A stretch of 64,000 nucleotides of DNA from Sporobolomyces roseus (Eukaryota; Basidiomycota; Microbotryomycetes; Sporidiobolales; Sporidiobolaceae): positions 558,001-622,000 of the forward strand of contig JADILM010000001.1 in NCBI GenBank assembly GCA_016617785.1, written 5' to 3'. The translations under genes and the position numbers were made by a program. Positions 10,101-21,900 of the stretch are shown one piece after another; positions within the stretch are counted from its first letter, which is position 1; each line of letters opens with the position of its first letter. The notes beneath the pieces are model-generated. The model was given only the letters and a program-made list of their open reading frames with translations, had not been told where the DNA came from and searched no databases.

Positions 10101-13040
10101 GTTTCTTTCCGTTGAGATCTTGGGCAAAGTTGACTGGGTAGAAATCGATAATCGGGGAAGTTGGGTCGGACATGAGATCTCGGAAGGCGGCGGGGATGTG
10201 AGAGGAAGAGAGGTCGGGTAAAACTCCCATGAGTTGTTCGAAAGGTCGGAAAGGAGTACCGAGTTCAAAGTCGAATTTGTAAGATGCCGCTTTGTTCAAG
10301 TCTGTGCGCTCGAGCGAGAGATGAGCGAGTGACTTCTGTAAAAGGGAAGAGTGAGGCTCACCAGTCATCTTTGGTGCGTAGTGATAATTGTAGAACCAAC
10401 CCCAACTCGCTACACCCTGATAATAGTAATGTAACACCCACTGCAGTCCCTCGATATAACGATAAGCGAGATCATCAACTGCTTTCGGTTCCTTGACAGG
10501 ATCGAATTCGAGTTTCTCCTGCAGAAATCGCTCTCGCTTGATCAGCACCCCATTCCGCTGAATTCGATTGAATGAAAGAAAGCATACCTTGTAGTAATCA
10601 CTCTTCCAAGTGATCATTTTCTCCTGAATCTCCTTCTCCATCTGTTTCTCAAACTCTTCCTCGTCAAACTCTTTCTGCACTTCGGCCCTCTCGTACTTTC
10701 TCAATACCCTCCTAATCGCTTTCTGCCATTCCGCTTCCTCCCTCACTTTCTTCGCTTCCTGCTTCTTCTTCCTAGCTTGCCTCTCGACTCGACCATTCAA
10801 ATTTAAATGAACGATTCCAATCTCCTCTGCTTCGGAACTTTCATCCCCTTCTTCCGATTCCGTGCTGATCCTTCCTTCCTCCTCGTCCTCCTCCTCCTCT
10901 TCTTCTTCCCGTGCGAATTCAATCATTGATTCATCGAATCGAATCGTGATCAAGTTGTCGCCCGAATCGTTGAATTCGTCATAAGTGACTACTAGTTTGA
11001 GTTCGTCCGAGAAATCGGAAAGGAATTTCTTGTCCCTTGCGGCGAGGTCGTTGGGGAATTGTAAAGAGGCGGTAGAGGCAGTATCGAGGGATGCTAGGGA
11101 AGTAGTAAGGAAGTTTTGTAAAGTATTGAACAATTTCTTTTGAGTTTCCGTCAACACTATATTTCCAAATCAACCTCCCATTTCTTATCAGCACACTATC
11201 TTCTCTCGCTCGTGAAGGAGGGGGACTAACCTAGTTTCCCTTTAGCTTTAGCACTCTCCATTGCTTTCTCCAAATTTTTCGCCATTTTCCCTCCTCCCGA
11301 TTGTTTCCCTTTGAACCAATTCGCATCCGCAAACTCGTATTCGAAATGTTCCCTCTCAAACACTCCCAACTCGTTCAAGATCAATTGTAACCTCCCAACA
11401 TTCAATCTACCATGTTCATTTATGTAACCACCTAATCAATCCCACCTCTCGACAACTCGATCAGCACTTTGACTTAACCAGATCAATGAGAGTAAAGAGG
11501 GAAAGGGGGGAAGGAGAACTAACCAGCATTAGGTAAAACTCTTTTATAAATCTCAAACAAACGATTCAAAGCTCCTTCATTAATATGTAAACCAGGTAAA
11601 TGAGGTAAGAAATCGTTTCCGACGAAAATGTTCAACAAAATGAAATCATCAATGATTCGTTCCAAATCGTATTCGAAGGGTAATGGTGGCGATAGGTGTT
11701 TGAGGGAAGAGAATTCTAGGTCTAGGTATTCTCGGAAGAGTGAGAGGTGCATTAAAAAGAAATTTTGAGATTCCAACCTGGTTTTTTAAGTATTCCCCGT
11801 CAGCACGCATTTTGAGTTCGAGCTCGCAGCATTATAGGAAGGAAGGAGAGAGAGAGAGGAAAGAAAACGTACGACTTTGTCTTTCCTTTACCACCTCGAG
11901 GACCGAATGTGACTTCTTCACGCAAGAGACAGAAGTGAGGATCGTGGGATAACAGTCCCAACATGATGAGATCTGCGTCGAGTCCATACAAACAGTGTCT
12001 CATGTTGGCGTCGTATCCCGGTTGCGCTTTCGATAATCGAATGTACTCCATAATTTTATGTTCACCTTCTCCTGGAACCTACAGAAGCAAACACTCATAC
12101 TCGAATCAGTAGGTGGGAGAGGCTGGGAGAGGAAAAGGAGTATAGAAAGGCTAAGGGTGTACCTCGTGTCCAGATAAGATCATTTCTACTCCCCTCCAAT
12201 CTGAATCTTCTGAAACTTTTTTCGCGATGAAATATTTCAATTGGGCAGATAATCTAGCCATGAATGGAGTACCTATTTCCCCCAACAGACACACTCTCTT
12301 GAACCGTCAGCGCCCACTTTCTCACTCACACAAGCAAACAGTGAGAGAAACTAACCAGGAGTGATACAATTACTATCGAACCCATCTCCTTCTGGTATTT
12401 CCTCTCCCTTTTTCCTCGCCTTGTCCAAAACTTCTTTCGCCTCCCTCGCCGTCCTGAACCTCCTACTCCTCTGTTGGTTCATCTTTGCCCTCGGAGCAAC
12501 TCCATCGATTGCGAGAAAGAACAATTTCTGTGGTTTGATGACCGAGAACAAGTGAGAAACGTAAGCGAATACGGCGAGAAAGATTTGTTCTTCCGTTATT
12601 CTGAATGATGCGTCGTTGTCGTTTGGATGAGAACAATTGTGAATGATTCCATTCATGTCGAGATCTAGAGAAGGGGAGTTTCGAGTTTTAGCTCTAAATG
12701 AGAGGGAGAAGAGAGAGAGATGCGAGACGTACAGAGTGCATCGAATTCAGGAATGCGGTTCTCTTGTATGAGTTGTGAAATGAGTGGATACCGCTCACTG
12801 TGGGAATGGTCGATCTTGAGTAGGTGAGTGAATGCGAGAGAGGGAGAGAGATACTTACGACATAAAGCGGAAGAACTAAACAGATCGAGGTTATATCATT
12901 GAAGTCAGCTCTATACAATCAGCTGGTGAGTATGGTGCTTACTTTTGGGATACCTGAAGATAGAGGGAGAGAGGAGGGGGGTTAGGAATCGGAGAGAGGG
13001 GCGAATGAGAGAGAGAGAGGAGGAGAGGAGGCGTACCCAT
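7104..13040 (-). CDS. XRN1: Cytoplasmic 5'-3' exoribonuclease Xrn1
   Basis: Xrn1 degrades decapped mRNA processively in the cytoplasm and P-bodies. The model starts [20 protein letters not shown], with Asp35 in LDMNG matching the first metal-binding residue of yeast Xrn1. Other catalytic-domain motifs follow: [42 protein letters not shown] and [14 protein letters not shown]. The region at about 8090-8260 encodes an SH3-like barrel ([20 protein letters not shown]). The tail has RGG repeats ([20 protein letters not shown]), so it is Xrn1 and not nuclear Rat1. The 5' end is cut into tiny exons: 13040-13037 (4 nt), 12953-12943 (11 nt), 12875-12859 (17 nt), 12798-12733, then 12664 onward. More than ten introns are present. 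Its promoter side is occupied by a hAT-type element starting 112 bases away. Confidence 0.95.
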
Positions 13041-13143
13041 ATTCGCTAACTACTCTGACTGTGATAGATTAGGTACAAGAAACTAATAAATTGGTGAATG
13101 TGGCGGGTTGAGGAGAGAGGAGAGAAGGAAAGAAGGAGGCGAC

Positions 13144-13151
13144 TTCGCATC
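13144..13151. repeat. Left 8-bp target-site duplication TTCGCATC
   Basis: TTCGCATC directly precedes the terminal inverted repeat of the hAT-like element; the same 8 bases directly follow its other end. Confidence 0.9.
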
Positions 13152-13892
13152 TAGTGATGTTAAATTTTACGCCCGCAACCTTAACGGCAGGCTACGTTAC
13201 GGCTCTCGGGCGTAATTATACGGGTCTCATACGGTACGGGTAGGGTTTCAATACGCCCGTAATCGGCCCCGTAGTCGTCGCCGTACGTAGTAATTTTCGA
13301 ACTTACGGCCGGATTTTACGGCTTCGAGCGAGAGAGCACAGTGATCGCTGAGTGATCTCGATTGCAGCATATTAACAGGATCGAATCCCTCGTTGCGAGA
13401 TGAGCCGGAGCGCAAGCGGGCGAAATGAACGAGTTTTCGCGTTTCGCACGTCGAGAATTGTCGAGAAAGTCAGTCAAATTCCAATTTTTCGACGCCTGCT
13501 CGCTACCACGCCGAGCTCGGGTAGCGAATGGTCCTAGCAAGCTTCGATTGAAGCGGTAGCGGTAGCTGAACTTGGATGAAACCCGATTTTTGTCAACTTT
13601 CCGTCTTCTTCAGTCATTTTCTCGCGAAAACCTTACGCTTCTTCACCTTGTATTCTCTCGTAGTTGCCTTCTTGTCTTCGAGAACATACCCCGCAACAAT
13701 TCCAATCACTTTGTGCGCTGTTTCGCTCGTAGCGGCCTCTGCCCGCCGTAGAGAATCTTTACGGTTTACGTCCTCTCCGCCTACGGAACGTTACGGAGAC
13801 GGATTAGTACGGTTACGGAGTCTACCCGTAGCGTAACCCGTACGTAGAAAATCGAGTCTTTACGGTACGCTACGGCCGCCGAAACATCACTA
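13152..13892. mobile_element. Non-autonomous hAT-superfamily element (MITE-like), 741 bp
   Basis: The element begins TAGTGATGTT and ends AACATCACTA, a perfect 10-bp inverted repeat of the kind found at hAT ends, and is flanked by a perfect 8-bp duplication TTCGCATC, the length made by hAT transposases. Inside both ends, for roughly 170-200 bases, TACGG and CCGTA words are repeated many times in both orientations, like subterminal transposase-binding repeats; the middle (about 13330-13740) lacks them. No reading frame resembles a hAT transposase, so it must be moved by an enzyme coded elsewhere. It occupies most of the 913-bp gap between the divergent starts of XRN1 and LEU5. The perfect duplications suggest a fairly recent insertion. 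Confidence 0.88.
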
Positions 13893-13900
13893 TTCGCATC
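13893..13900. repeat. Right 8-bp target-site duplication TTCGCATC
   Basis: Perfect copy of the left duplication at 13144-13151, immediately after the right inverted repeat. Confidence 0.9.
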
Positions 13901-13953
13901 TCTCTCTCCACTCACACCAGTCACACCTCAGCTCTACAACTCCCCCCCATTGA

Positions 13954-15448
13954 ATGGATTCGACGACACCTCTACGGATAGGTGCATCCACATCTAGCTC
14001 GTCCAGTTCTAGCTCGTCCACACTGAATCGGATCAATCAAGTTTCGGTTAATCCCGACCCCGCAAATGACAGACCAAAGAAACGACGGAAACCTGATAAA
14101 GACTCTTTAAACTACGCTTTAACTTCTGGATTGGCAGGTGGAATAGCCGGTAACCTACCCTCTTTGCTCTCTCTCATTGGAGTACTTCCCGAATGAAATC
14201 ACTCACATTCTCTTCTTCTCACATCATTCAGGTTGTGTAGCAAAGACTTCAGTAGCTCCATTAGATAGAGTAAAGATATTGTTCCAAACGAGAAGTCCAG
14301 ATTACGCTCGTTATGCAGGTAAACTCTCTTTCTTTACTCCATCTTCGCAAAGAGAGTGTTTACTGACCTCACCTCTCTCGCTTCACAATGTGTTTACAGG
14401 CACATGGTTCGGAGTGTTTAGAGCTAGTAAAGATATCTATGCTGAAACTGGAGTGAGAGGTTTATTACAAGGTCACTCTGCAACTTTGATTCGGATATTT
14501 CCTTATGCCGCCATAAAATTCATGGCATACGAACGATTTCACTCTGTAAGCAACCACCCCACTCTCTCGCCCTCTTCTACCATCCTCTCTCCCCGAAAGC
14601 ATCAACTGATTCCGAGTATACAAGCCGTGTTTTAACCTTTGCAGTTCTTAATGCCCACTCCTTCGTCTGAAACTTCAATCCGTCGATTCCTAGCTGGTTC
14701 CCTAGCCGGTATCACGACGACAGGAATCACTTACCCACTCGAATTGATCCGGGTCCGACTCGCCTTCGAACCTCACCATTCCCCTTCGGACAAAGCTTCC
14801 CTCCTTCGTACGATCCGAGCCATCTACCTCTCGACCCCTCCTTCCTCTTCTCCATCTCCATCTCCATCTCCATCTCCTCAACCTTCAATCCTACCGACAG
14901 GTCGACCTTTGATCCGTACGAAACCACCTTTAATCGGTTCTCGACCACTCCCTTCCCCAACAAGCCCATCCATCACTCATTTCTACAGAGGAGTGTTTCC
15001 AACCCTGGCAGGAATAATTCCTTACGCAGGTACCTCATTCGTGGTATGGGGATACCTGAAAACCGACCTCTTCCCTTCTCTATTCTCTTCATCATTTCGT
15101 TCGAAACATCGTAGTTCATTGGATTTATTAGCTGGTGGAGCAGCAGGAGCGATCGGTCAAACTACTGCTTACCCTTTGGATATAGTTAGGAGAAGGATGC
15201 AAGTTGGACCAGTCATGGAACAAGGTGCGAGTGGTTTGAGAGGGAAAGCTGGGTTTAAACAAACTGCTAAACACGTTTTTAGGACTCAAGGTTGGAGGGG
15301 TTTCTTCGTTGGGTTGAGTATTGGGTATTTGAAGGTGGTACCTATGAATTCGATTAGTTTTGCCGTGTGGGTAGGGATGAAAAGGGTTTTGGGATTGGAC
15401 GAGGAAGAGGAAGAAGTCAAAGTCAAGGGAGGTGGTGGAGGGGGTTGA
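13954..15448 (+). CDS. LEU5: Mitochondrial coenzyme A carrier (Leu5/SLC25A42-like)
   Basis: A mitochondrial carrier family protein of 410 residues from four exons: 13954-14149, 14232-14318, 14400-14545, 14645-15448. The three repeat signatures are visible: APLDRVKILFQ, YPLELIRVRL and YPLDIVRRRM. The order of sequence around them (FQTRSPDYARYAGTWFGVF, GLLQGHSATLIRIFPYAAIK, TTTGITYPLELIRVRLAFE) is that of the Leu5/SLC25A16/SLC25A42 group, which brings CoA into the matrix. The N-terminus has a serine run and a basic stretch before the first membrane helix. A Ser/Pro-rich insertion with four SPSP-type units (about 14845-14880) interrupts the second repeat, and a Gly/Glu-rich tail ends the protein. 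The start is 54 bases from the right target duplication of the hAT element. Confidence 0.85.
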
Positions 15449-15795
15449 TAGAACGTGATTGTTATATCAAACCTAGTAAGCATCCCCGTAAATATCTGTC
15501 GGAGGAGGGAGAGAGAGGGAGAGAACAGAGGCTTATTGAGTCAAAACTTTCGACGAATTCAATGAGATTTGACATGTCTAATTTCTCGACGAGTTCTCGA
15601 CAGATTCAACTCGTTATGGTTCGTATCAATTCATACTGACGTTCTCTCTCTCCTCAGCTTGGTTTGAAAGACAAGGAAAGAGAGAGAGTCCCAAGTCCGC
15701 GGTTCCAACTATCCAAAAAAGGTTGATTTCCCACTTCTTTTCTCTCTTTCATCTCACTCTTCACACTCGACTTCTCGACTGCACAAAGAGGAAGT
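15449..15795. other. Intergenic, no gene seen
   Basis: 347 bases between two same-strand genes: 3' untranslated sequence of the CoA carrier gene and the promoter of the next gene. It is rich in GA and CT runs; nothing else stands out. Confidence 0.5.
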
Positions 15796-17664
15796 ATGGG
15801 TAGTGATAGTGATTCAGGTGTAGAAGTCTCTTTCAACCATCTAGCTGTGAGTTTCCCTCTCAGGCTCTCTCTCTCTCTGTGTTCCTCTTTTGATATCACG
15901 TTCCCTCTCTCTTCTCTCTCGTCCGAACTGCCCTCGAGTAACGCTCTACTGCTTCTCAAACTGATTCGACACGTCAGGGTAAAACACAAGCTGACCTCTC
16001 AGCCTCGCGAGTGTGGGTAGAAGAAAACTCATCGCTCAACTTCTTTGTCCAATTCCCATTCTACTCACAAACGCAAATCTACTTTTTCCCACTCCCACTC
16101 CTCCGAATCTGATTCCTCTTCCTCCCAGAACCCCCTCTTCACCTCGAAGAGACCCAAAAAACTCCCTAACCCAAAAGAAACCGAAACGATCGTTCTTTCT
16201 TCAGATTCTGAAGATGATGGTCAACCTCGTCCTCGTCCTCTTTCTCCTCCTCCTCCCCCAAAGATGATTGATGAGGATAAAATAGAGAAAGCTTTAGAAG
16301 AGATCAAGAGGAGAGTACCTGGAATTGAATTGAGGAGGGCTTTCATCGTTTATAAAAAGAGTGGTCAGAGGTTGGAGAATGCCGTGGAAATCTTGAGGGG
16401 TGAGATGAGGGATATTAATGGGGGGAAAGGGAAAGAGAAGGAGAAGGAGAAGGAGAAGAAGGGAAAAGAGAAGGAGAAAGTGAAAGAGAAGAAGAGGAAA
16501 GAAGTCGAGTTGCAAGATGAGAACGAGGAAGAGGAGGAAGTGGATCAGTTGGAGAGTGATCCCGAGGACGATGGGAATGATGAAGCTACTTATTGGTTAG
16601 ACGTCGAGACGAGGACTGAAGCGTTGGATCAAGATGATGAACTCGCCAAAGCTTATAAGAAAGCTGCGTAAGTCTTTCCTTCTCTCTATCTTTCTCTCGA
16701 ATTCCACTCTTCTCGAACGACGAACTGACGAGTAGAAAAGGCAATGTGAATATCAGATGGTATCAACTCACAATGGATTTCAACACGACCAACGAATCGC
16801 AAATTCGCAACACGTTCAAACTTGATTCGTGTGGACAACTTTACGCACCTACTTGGTTGAAACTTCATACGATCAAAAAATCCGAGGATCACATCAAGTT
16901 GACGAAAGGCGAGAGGAACGTGGACAAGAGGAGAACTAAAGATGGGAAATGGGTAGATAGGGACGCTCCAGAGATTCCGAGGAAGTTGGAGTTGGAAATG
17001 GATTGGTTGTTGAAGTATATCAGTACGTCGACCTCTTCTCTTTCGATTGCGAGCGAATCTCAGGGTTTCTTCGACTCTGTTACACTCCTTCGATTCAATG
17101 GAACTGACAACCTCGTTGGATTGCTTTCGTCTCGAAACAGAGGGTGGCTATGGGAAAGGTAAAGGAAAGGCACAAGACAAGGGGAAAGGAAAGGGAAAGG
17201 GAAAAGCAACTGTCCCTCGCAAGAAAGATCAAACCGTTCAACCCAAGAAAGCTGCTGTAAGTCTCTCACTCTCTTCGTTCTCTCTCCGTCACAAACTCAT
17301 CTCCGATCAATCGCTGAGATAGCCTCAAGCAAGAAAATCTACCTCGAAATCATCGCCCAAGCCGAAGAAGAAGAAATCGAAACAATCTCACGATTACGAA
17401 GATTTCGATTGCGAAGATGAGATGGCTTGGGAACTCGAACAATCTGAGCGTCGAGGAGGAGGTTGGGGAGGTGCAGGATGGGGTCAAGAAGCATTGGATC
17501 GAGCTCACAAGAGTCCGAAGAGACATCATGGGAGTCCTGGAGGATCTCAACCTCGTTACAGTGCCTGGAAAGGAGGAGAACAAATGATTGGAGGCAGCGG
17601 GAGTCAGAGGAAGATTAGGGAAGGAACAACACCTTTCAGTGGGAAGGGTAGGAGTCTAGCTTGA
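15796..17664 (+). CDS. Unknown lysine-rich, acidic-patch protein, 480 residues
   Basis: Five exons: 15796-15846, 16021-16667, 16736-17022, 17141-17256, 17323-17664, in frame throughout. I do not recognise a family. Visible parts are a Ser-rich acidic N-terminus (IVLSSDSEDD), a short helical unit around 16270-16400 (KIEKALEEIKRRVPGIEL), a long KGKEKEK-type run and acidic stretch, a moderately conserved-looking middle (IRWYQLTMDFNTTNES, LDSCGQLYAPTWLKLH), a second GKGKGK run, and a C-terminal Gly/Trp-rich segment (RRGGGWGGAGWGQEAL). Such a mix suggests a nuclear nucleic-acid-associated protein, but that is inference. The first intron (15847-16020, acceptor gggtag) is longer than usual for this window; the downstream frame would lack an ATG without it. 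Confidence 0.6.
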
Positions 17665-18095
17665 AAACGAGACGAAGGAGGAAGGTGGAAGGACGAGGAA
17701 GTGGAAAAAAAATGCTTGAATAAATGAAGGAAGGAATCGCTCGCTTGTCTTGTTGTGTCTTCTCTCTCTCACTCCCTCGAAGTGCTTTCAATCTCTCTCT
17801 GTATATGTCGCTTTACAATCCCCTTTCGTCTTTCGTCGTTGTCGTTGAACCTGAGAATCTGATTTTGCTTTTCCTCTCTCGTTCAATCTCATCCTGCGAT
17901 ACGGATTCCGATTTGCTTCGCTCATTACCGATTACGAGTGGGTCTACTCTCGTCTCGCACACGTAGAAGGAGTGAGGTCGACAATTGCTACATGCTTTAC
18001 TCGAGTACAACAATTCATGAACGACGATTCGCCTATGTACACCAATCCTGACCAGATTCTTTCCTCTGCTTGAGCCCATCATGCCCAATGACCAA
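17665..18095. other. Intergenic between convergent genes, no gene seen
   Basis: 431 bases of 3' flank for two convergent genes. No reading frame, RNA or repeat that I would defend. Confidence 0.5.
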
Positions 18096-19996
18096 TCACG
18101 CTCTGTAGTACGAAGTATAGGCGGAGAATGTCAGTTTTCGAGCCGCGAGGAACGGGACTAAAAGCGAACGGACCATGCAAATTGTGCCAGCGAGCACGAA
18201 GAAGAAAGCAAGGAATACGACACGATTACTCGCTCGCGCGAGAGTACCGTGCATGAACTATCGAGGGTAGAGGAACGAAGGATGAGTAGGGTGAGGAGTG
18301 GAAAGCGACAAAATCGAGCTCACGTCGTGGTAAAGGCATTCGACTAATCCTCCGTAAATCAGGATTCCCGCTGAGATGCTGTCGAGGACTCCAACTGATA
18401 AGATCGAAGCTCCCGAGTTGCTAAAGAGCAGCAATTTCATTAGTTGACTTCTCGAGAAACGAGAGAGACGAAGGAAGCTCACGGGTTGTAAGTACCGTGG
18501 ACTGCCATTCCTATCGCCATTCCAACCGGACTGGTACGGGAAAGAGCTGTCAGTTACAAAGAACGAATTATGCAGAAAGATGCTCTCGAAAACTTACGTG
18601 ATAACCTGTAAATTGCGGAACTCAGTCAGGACGAGTCGAGCAGAGTGAAGCGAGCGAATGAACTCACACCGAAAGCAAAACACATCACCCACTTCTTCAT
18701 CCACTGACCTGCCGGCCAAACTAATTGACCGATTCGACTACCGAGTGCGAGTCCTTCGAAGACTTGATGGAAGACGATGGCGATGAACAACGGTAGGAAA
18801 TCGTCTCCTCCACTAGCACCGAGTGAAACACCTATCATCACACTACGATAGAGACACTGTCGGTTAGAGCATTCGTAACTCCGACCGAGAGGGAGCAGGA
18901 ACATACGAGTGAAAGATCATTCCAGCTTCGAGGATGAAGACATCGAATCGAGCTTGACTCGACGAGTAGTCTGTGTCTCCAAGATCTCGACCTGCGCCGT
19001 GCGAATGAGCCAAGTCGGTCGGTCTCTCTTTCTCCCTATTCGTTCGATCGAAACAAGTCAGGACGAGTGATGCGAGACTTCAGCTCAAGATGAGTAGGCG
19101 CGACGTACGCTTCTGCTTCAGAACCTATGAGTCGCATTGGGCCATCCGCATTCGTCGCGGCGAGTGCAGCTGTTCGACGTTCTCCTCGCGACCGAAGCCA
19201 TCGCATGACGAAGAAGTCAACCGAGAAGACGATGTATACTCCGGCGAGGGAGATAGCCGCAGCAGCCGGTTGAAAAGCCAGATCACCGAGACAAGCGTTG
19301 CTGACTATGAAGAGAGGATGATCGAGTGAGCTAGAAAGAACGGGAATAAGGTGGAGAGGAGTCAGTCTCACACATCGTAAAGCCGTGGAACAGGAGATGG
19401 ACGAAAGCCATCGAGATAATCACGCCCGTGCCACTACAGTACACGAATGGGGATCAGTACGAGAAGAGCGTAGGGAAGGAAGAGAAGAAAAGCCAATACT
19501 CACAAATGTTTGATCGCGAAGAACACAGCTCGGAAAACGCGACCTTGCAAGATGCTGAAAGCTACAACGGGCAGCATGACACCTACAAGAGATCCAATCA
19601 AGACGACGCTGTTAGAGAAAATGAGCGCCTCGATGGTCAGCAGAACTTCTTCACTCGCTCGAAATCTCGAAGAAAATGAACTCACAAGAGTGCAACAATG
19701 TGTAAATCAAGATCATACGCGCCCAAATCGACCCCATTACAGCTCGCCTCACTTCCTTCTACCTCGCTCGTGAGTGTTGAACATGCGAAGTTGAGAGAGT
19801 CGGGTCTCCAGGTGCAAGTCGCTCCGCTTGAACAGTCGAAAGTGTCGGTTCGAGTTTGGAGTCGGACGCAGTTGCCTTTAGATATTGGACCATTGCTGAG
19901 AGAGCCGTCGATGGTAGTAGTGGTCGATTGAGCGGAGATTAGGGCAGCGAAGAGGAATAAGAAGGTAGCTATTCGAAAGTCCAAGGAGAGGAGCAT
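18096..19996 (-). CDS. ZIP-family zinc transporter
   Basis: ZIP transporters carry zinc or iron into the cytosol. The protein starts at 19996 with a signal-peptide-like stretch (LDFRIATFLFLFAALISAQS), then a secreted-side Cys-containing domain with six cysteines before the first transport helix. Transport helices follow: SVVLIGSLVGVMLPVVAFSI, VIISMAFVHLLFHGFTM (metal-site helix IV), ISLAGVYIVFSVDFFVM, GVSLGASGGDDFLPLFIAIV with FHQVFEGLALGSRIG (helix V HxxxE site), and a last helix VVFLAFFFVLAGTICM. Several introns interrupt it. The extracellular Cys-rich N-terminus is unlike Zrt1/Zrt2 and resembles longer basidiomycete ZIP proteins. No Zap1-type element (ACCTTNAAGGT) was seen in the promoter by eye. 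Confidence 0.88.
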
Positions 19997-21900
19997 TTGA
20001 GAAAGAACAAGGTCGAAGCAGACGCGTGGCTAGTCGAGGAGGAGGAGTAAGGGGAGAGAAGGAGTCGCGCTCCGGTCGAGAAGTGGGTGATTCGAGGTTT
20101 CATTCAAAGCCAAGTCCCGTAACTAGAAAGTCCAGAAGTCTTGTTCACTTTCTCCCGAGCCAAGCAGAGAGCAGAGAGAGAGAGAGAGGCTTACCGGAGC
20201 TCACTTCCTGTTTTCTCCGACCATTCTTGCATTCTGCCAGAAAAGTTGTCCAGTCGAAAACTTCATTCCAAGCTGATTCCTCCAACTCCTATCGATGAAT
20301 CTCTTTCGTTTGTCGCCTTCGATTGTCGAGTGGTTCACGCGATCAGGAGACGTATTCCTCTTCCATTCGCTTCAAACTCCTTCAGATCCTGATCCGACTC
20401 GTCTCTCTCGCAGTCGATAAAAGACTATCCTTCCTTTCCCTTCGTTCCCCTCCAATCTTCCTTCTCGACCATCGTGTAGACGACCAATGGTCTAGTCCGA
20501 ACCCCCTCGATGAGGTCGCGCAAGCTGATGTTCGAGTCGAGAAGTCGAAAAGTCGAGTGGTCTTGCGAACATCAGACTTTGCATCTCTCCTCCCCAAACG
20601 ATCGTGAGGGGACTTCTCCACGGTCTCCAGAGTATGCTTCTTCAAGTCGATGACAGTCAGCAATGCACGAGGCGAGGCAAGCTGAGTGGGAAGAAGGAGG
20701 AGGGAGGAATAAGGGAGTTTCAGTTGATCTCGAGTTACGTGAATCGAGCGAGCTAGCCTTACGTGTTCTGATTAGTCCACCCGTAGTAAATCGAATCGCA
20801 CTAGTCCTCCCTGCCTGATGTAGTTCGACTATTCTCGATCACTCACATTGACCAAGCTATCTTAATCTCCTATTGCCTTGCGATGCTCAGCCGAAGCCTT
20901 CAGGAGCTAGAGCACGGCTGAATTCACCTTTTGAGCGAGGTAGAGAGCGAGTCTGAGGTGAGGTGATCGAAGATAGCGATTGAGGAGGTGGAGGATCAAA
21001 GCGGCGAGTAAAGAGCGTGGAGTACCGGATTCTGAGCGTCAAGCCGAGCTGCGAGTATCCTGAAGTCTGTGAAGGTGTCTCCCAGCGTTGGGAGCCGATT
21101 GGAGGAAGGAGGGAAGCTGATGTTGAGCGACTTCGAGGAAACCTCTCTCTCTTTCGCTCCACTCTCTCCCCCGTGTGTGTTCTGTGATCTTTAGTATTGT
21201 AAGGGTCGATCGAGGCGGATCTATCGCCAGATGGGACCCGCGACGTCCCGTCCTCGCGCTGTCGCTTCTAACTCTCATCTTTCACGATAATTCGCGCTAC
21301 GAGGCTCGCTAGAGGCCAGTGGTGCTACGAGAGCGCTCTCTATGGGACGAGGAAAGCCCTGGAGGCGGGAGGGCCATCAGCAGTGACGATAACCTATCGA
21401 AAGGGTTCGGAATCGCCTTCGAGATCACGAAGCTTCACAGTGACTGGACACAACGGCAAAATGAGACATATAGAGGCAAAGATAAGAGTGCAAATAAGGG
21501 AACGAGCCTGTAAAAGCCTCCGAAATCCGTCGTCAGGCGCAATTCGTGCTCGAATCAGTCGCGAAGTTGTCGTTGAGAAGGGTCTGCTGAGGCAGCTCTC
21601 GATGAGGACCCCTCAGCTCGACGGTGCTCCTTCTGCGTCCTCAATGCTACGTCAGCAGATGTATGGCAAGACGGAGAATCACAGGGCTCGCTCACGAAAA
21701 TATCCGGCATAAGCGTTTCTTCATCCGCTCTGCTTGAAGGCGTGAATGGACTTTTCGAACGAGGAGACGAAGTCTCAAAAGAGTTGAGTAAGAAACCTAG
21801 CTCATTGCCGTCGGAATCGATCCCATTCTCAGTCGAAGCCGATCGAGGACTGTCTTCGTAAAAGTGCGGTTCTCGCCCCTACATTGCGAACCATTGTCAG
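19997..21900. other. 1.9-kb region without a supportable gene
   Basis: The right part of the ZIP promoter and further sequence. Reading frames here are short, lack recognisable domains and do not join through good splice signals. A GAGAGA run lies near 20171-20190. It may hold a non-coding transcript or a decayed gene; I see no proof of either. Confidence 0.4.

Noticed and set aside
14845..14880. TCTCCATCTCCA tandem repeat as a possible satellite
   Set aside because: Short, in frame and coding for a Ser/Pro linker of the CoA carrier; ordinary coding microsatellite.
20026..20663. Several 80-95 codon frames upstream of the ZIP gene
   Set aside because: Ser/Arg-rich, no Kozak-like context, no conserved motif; consistent with random open frames.
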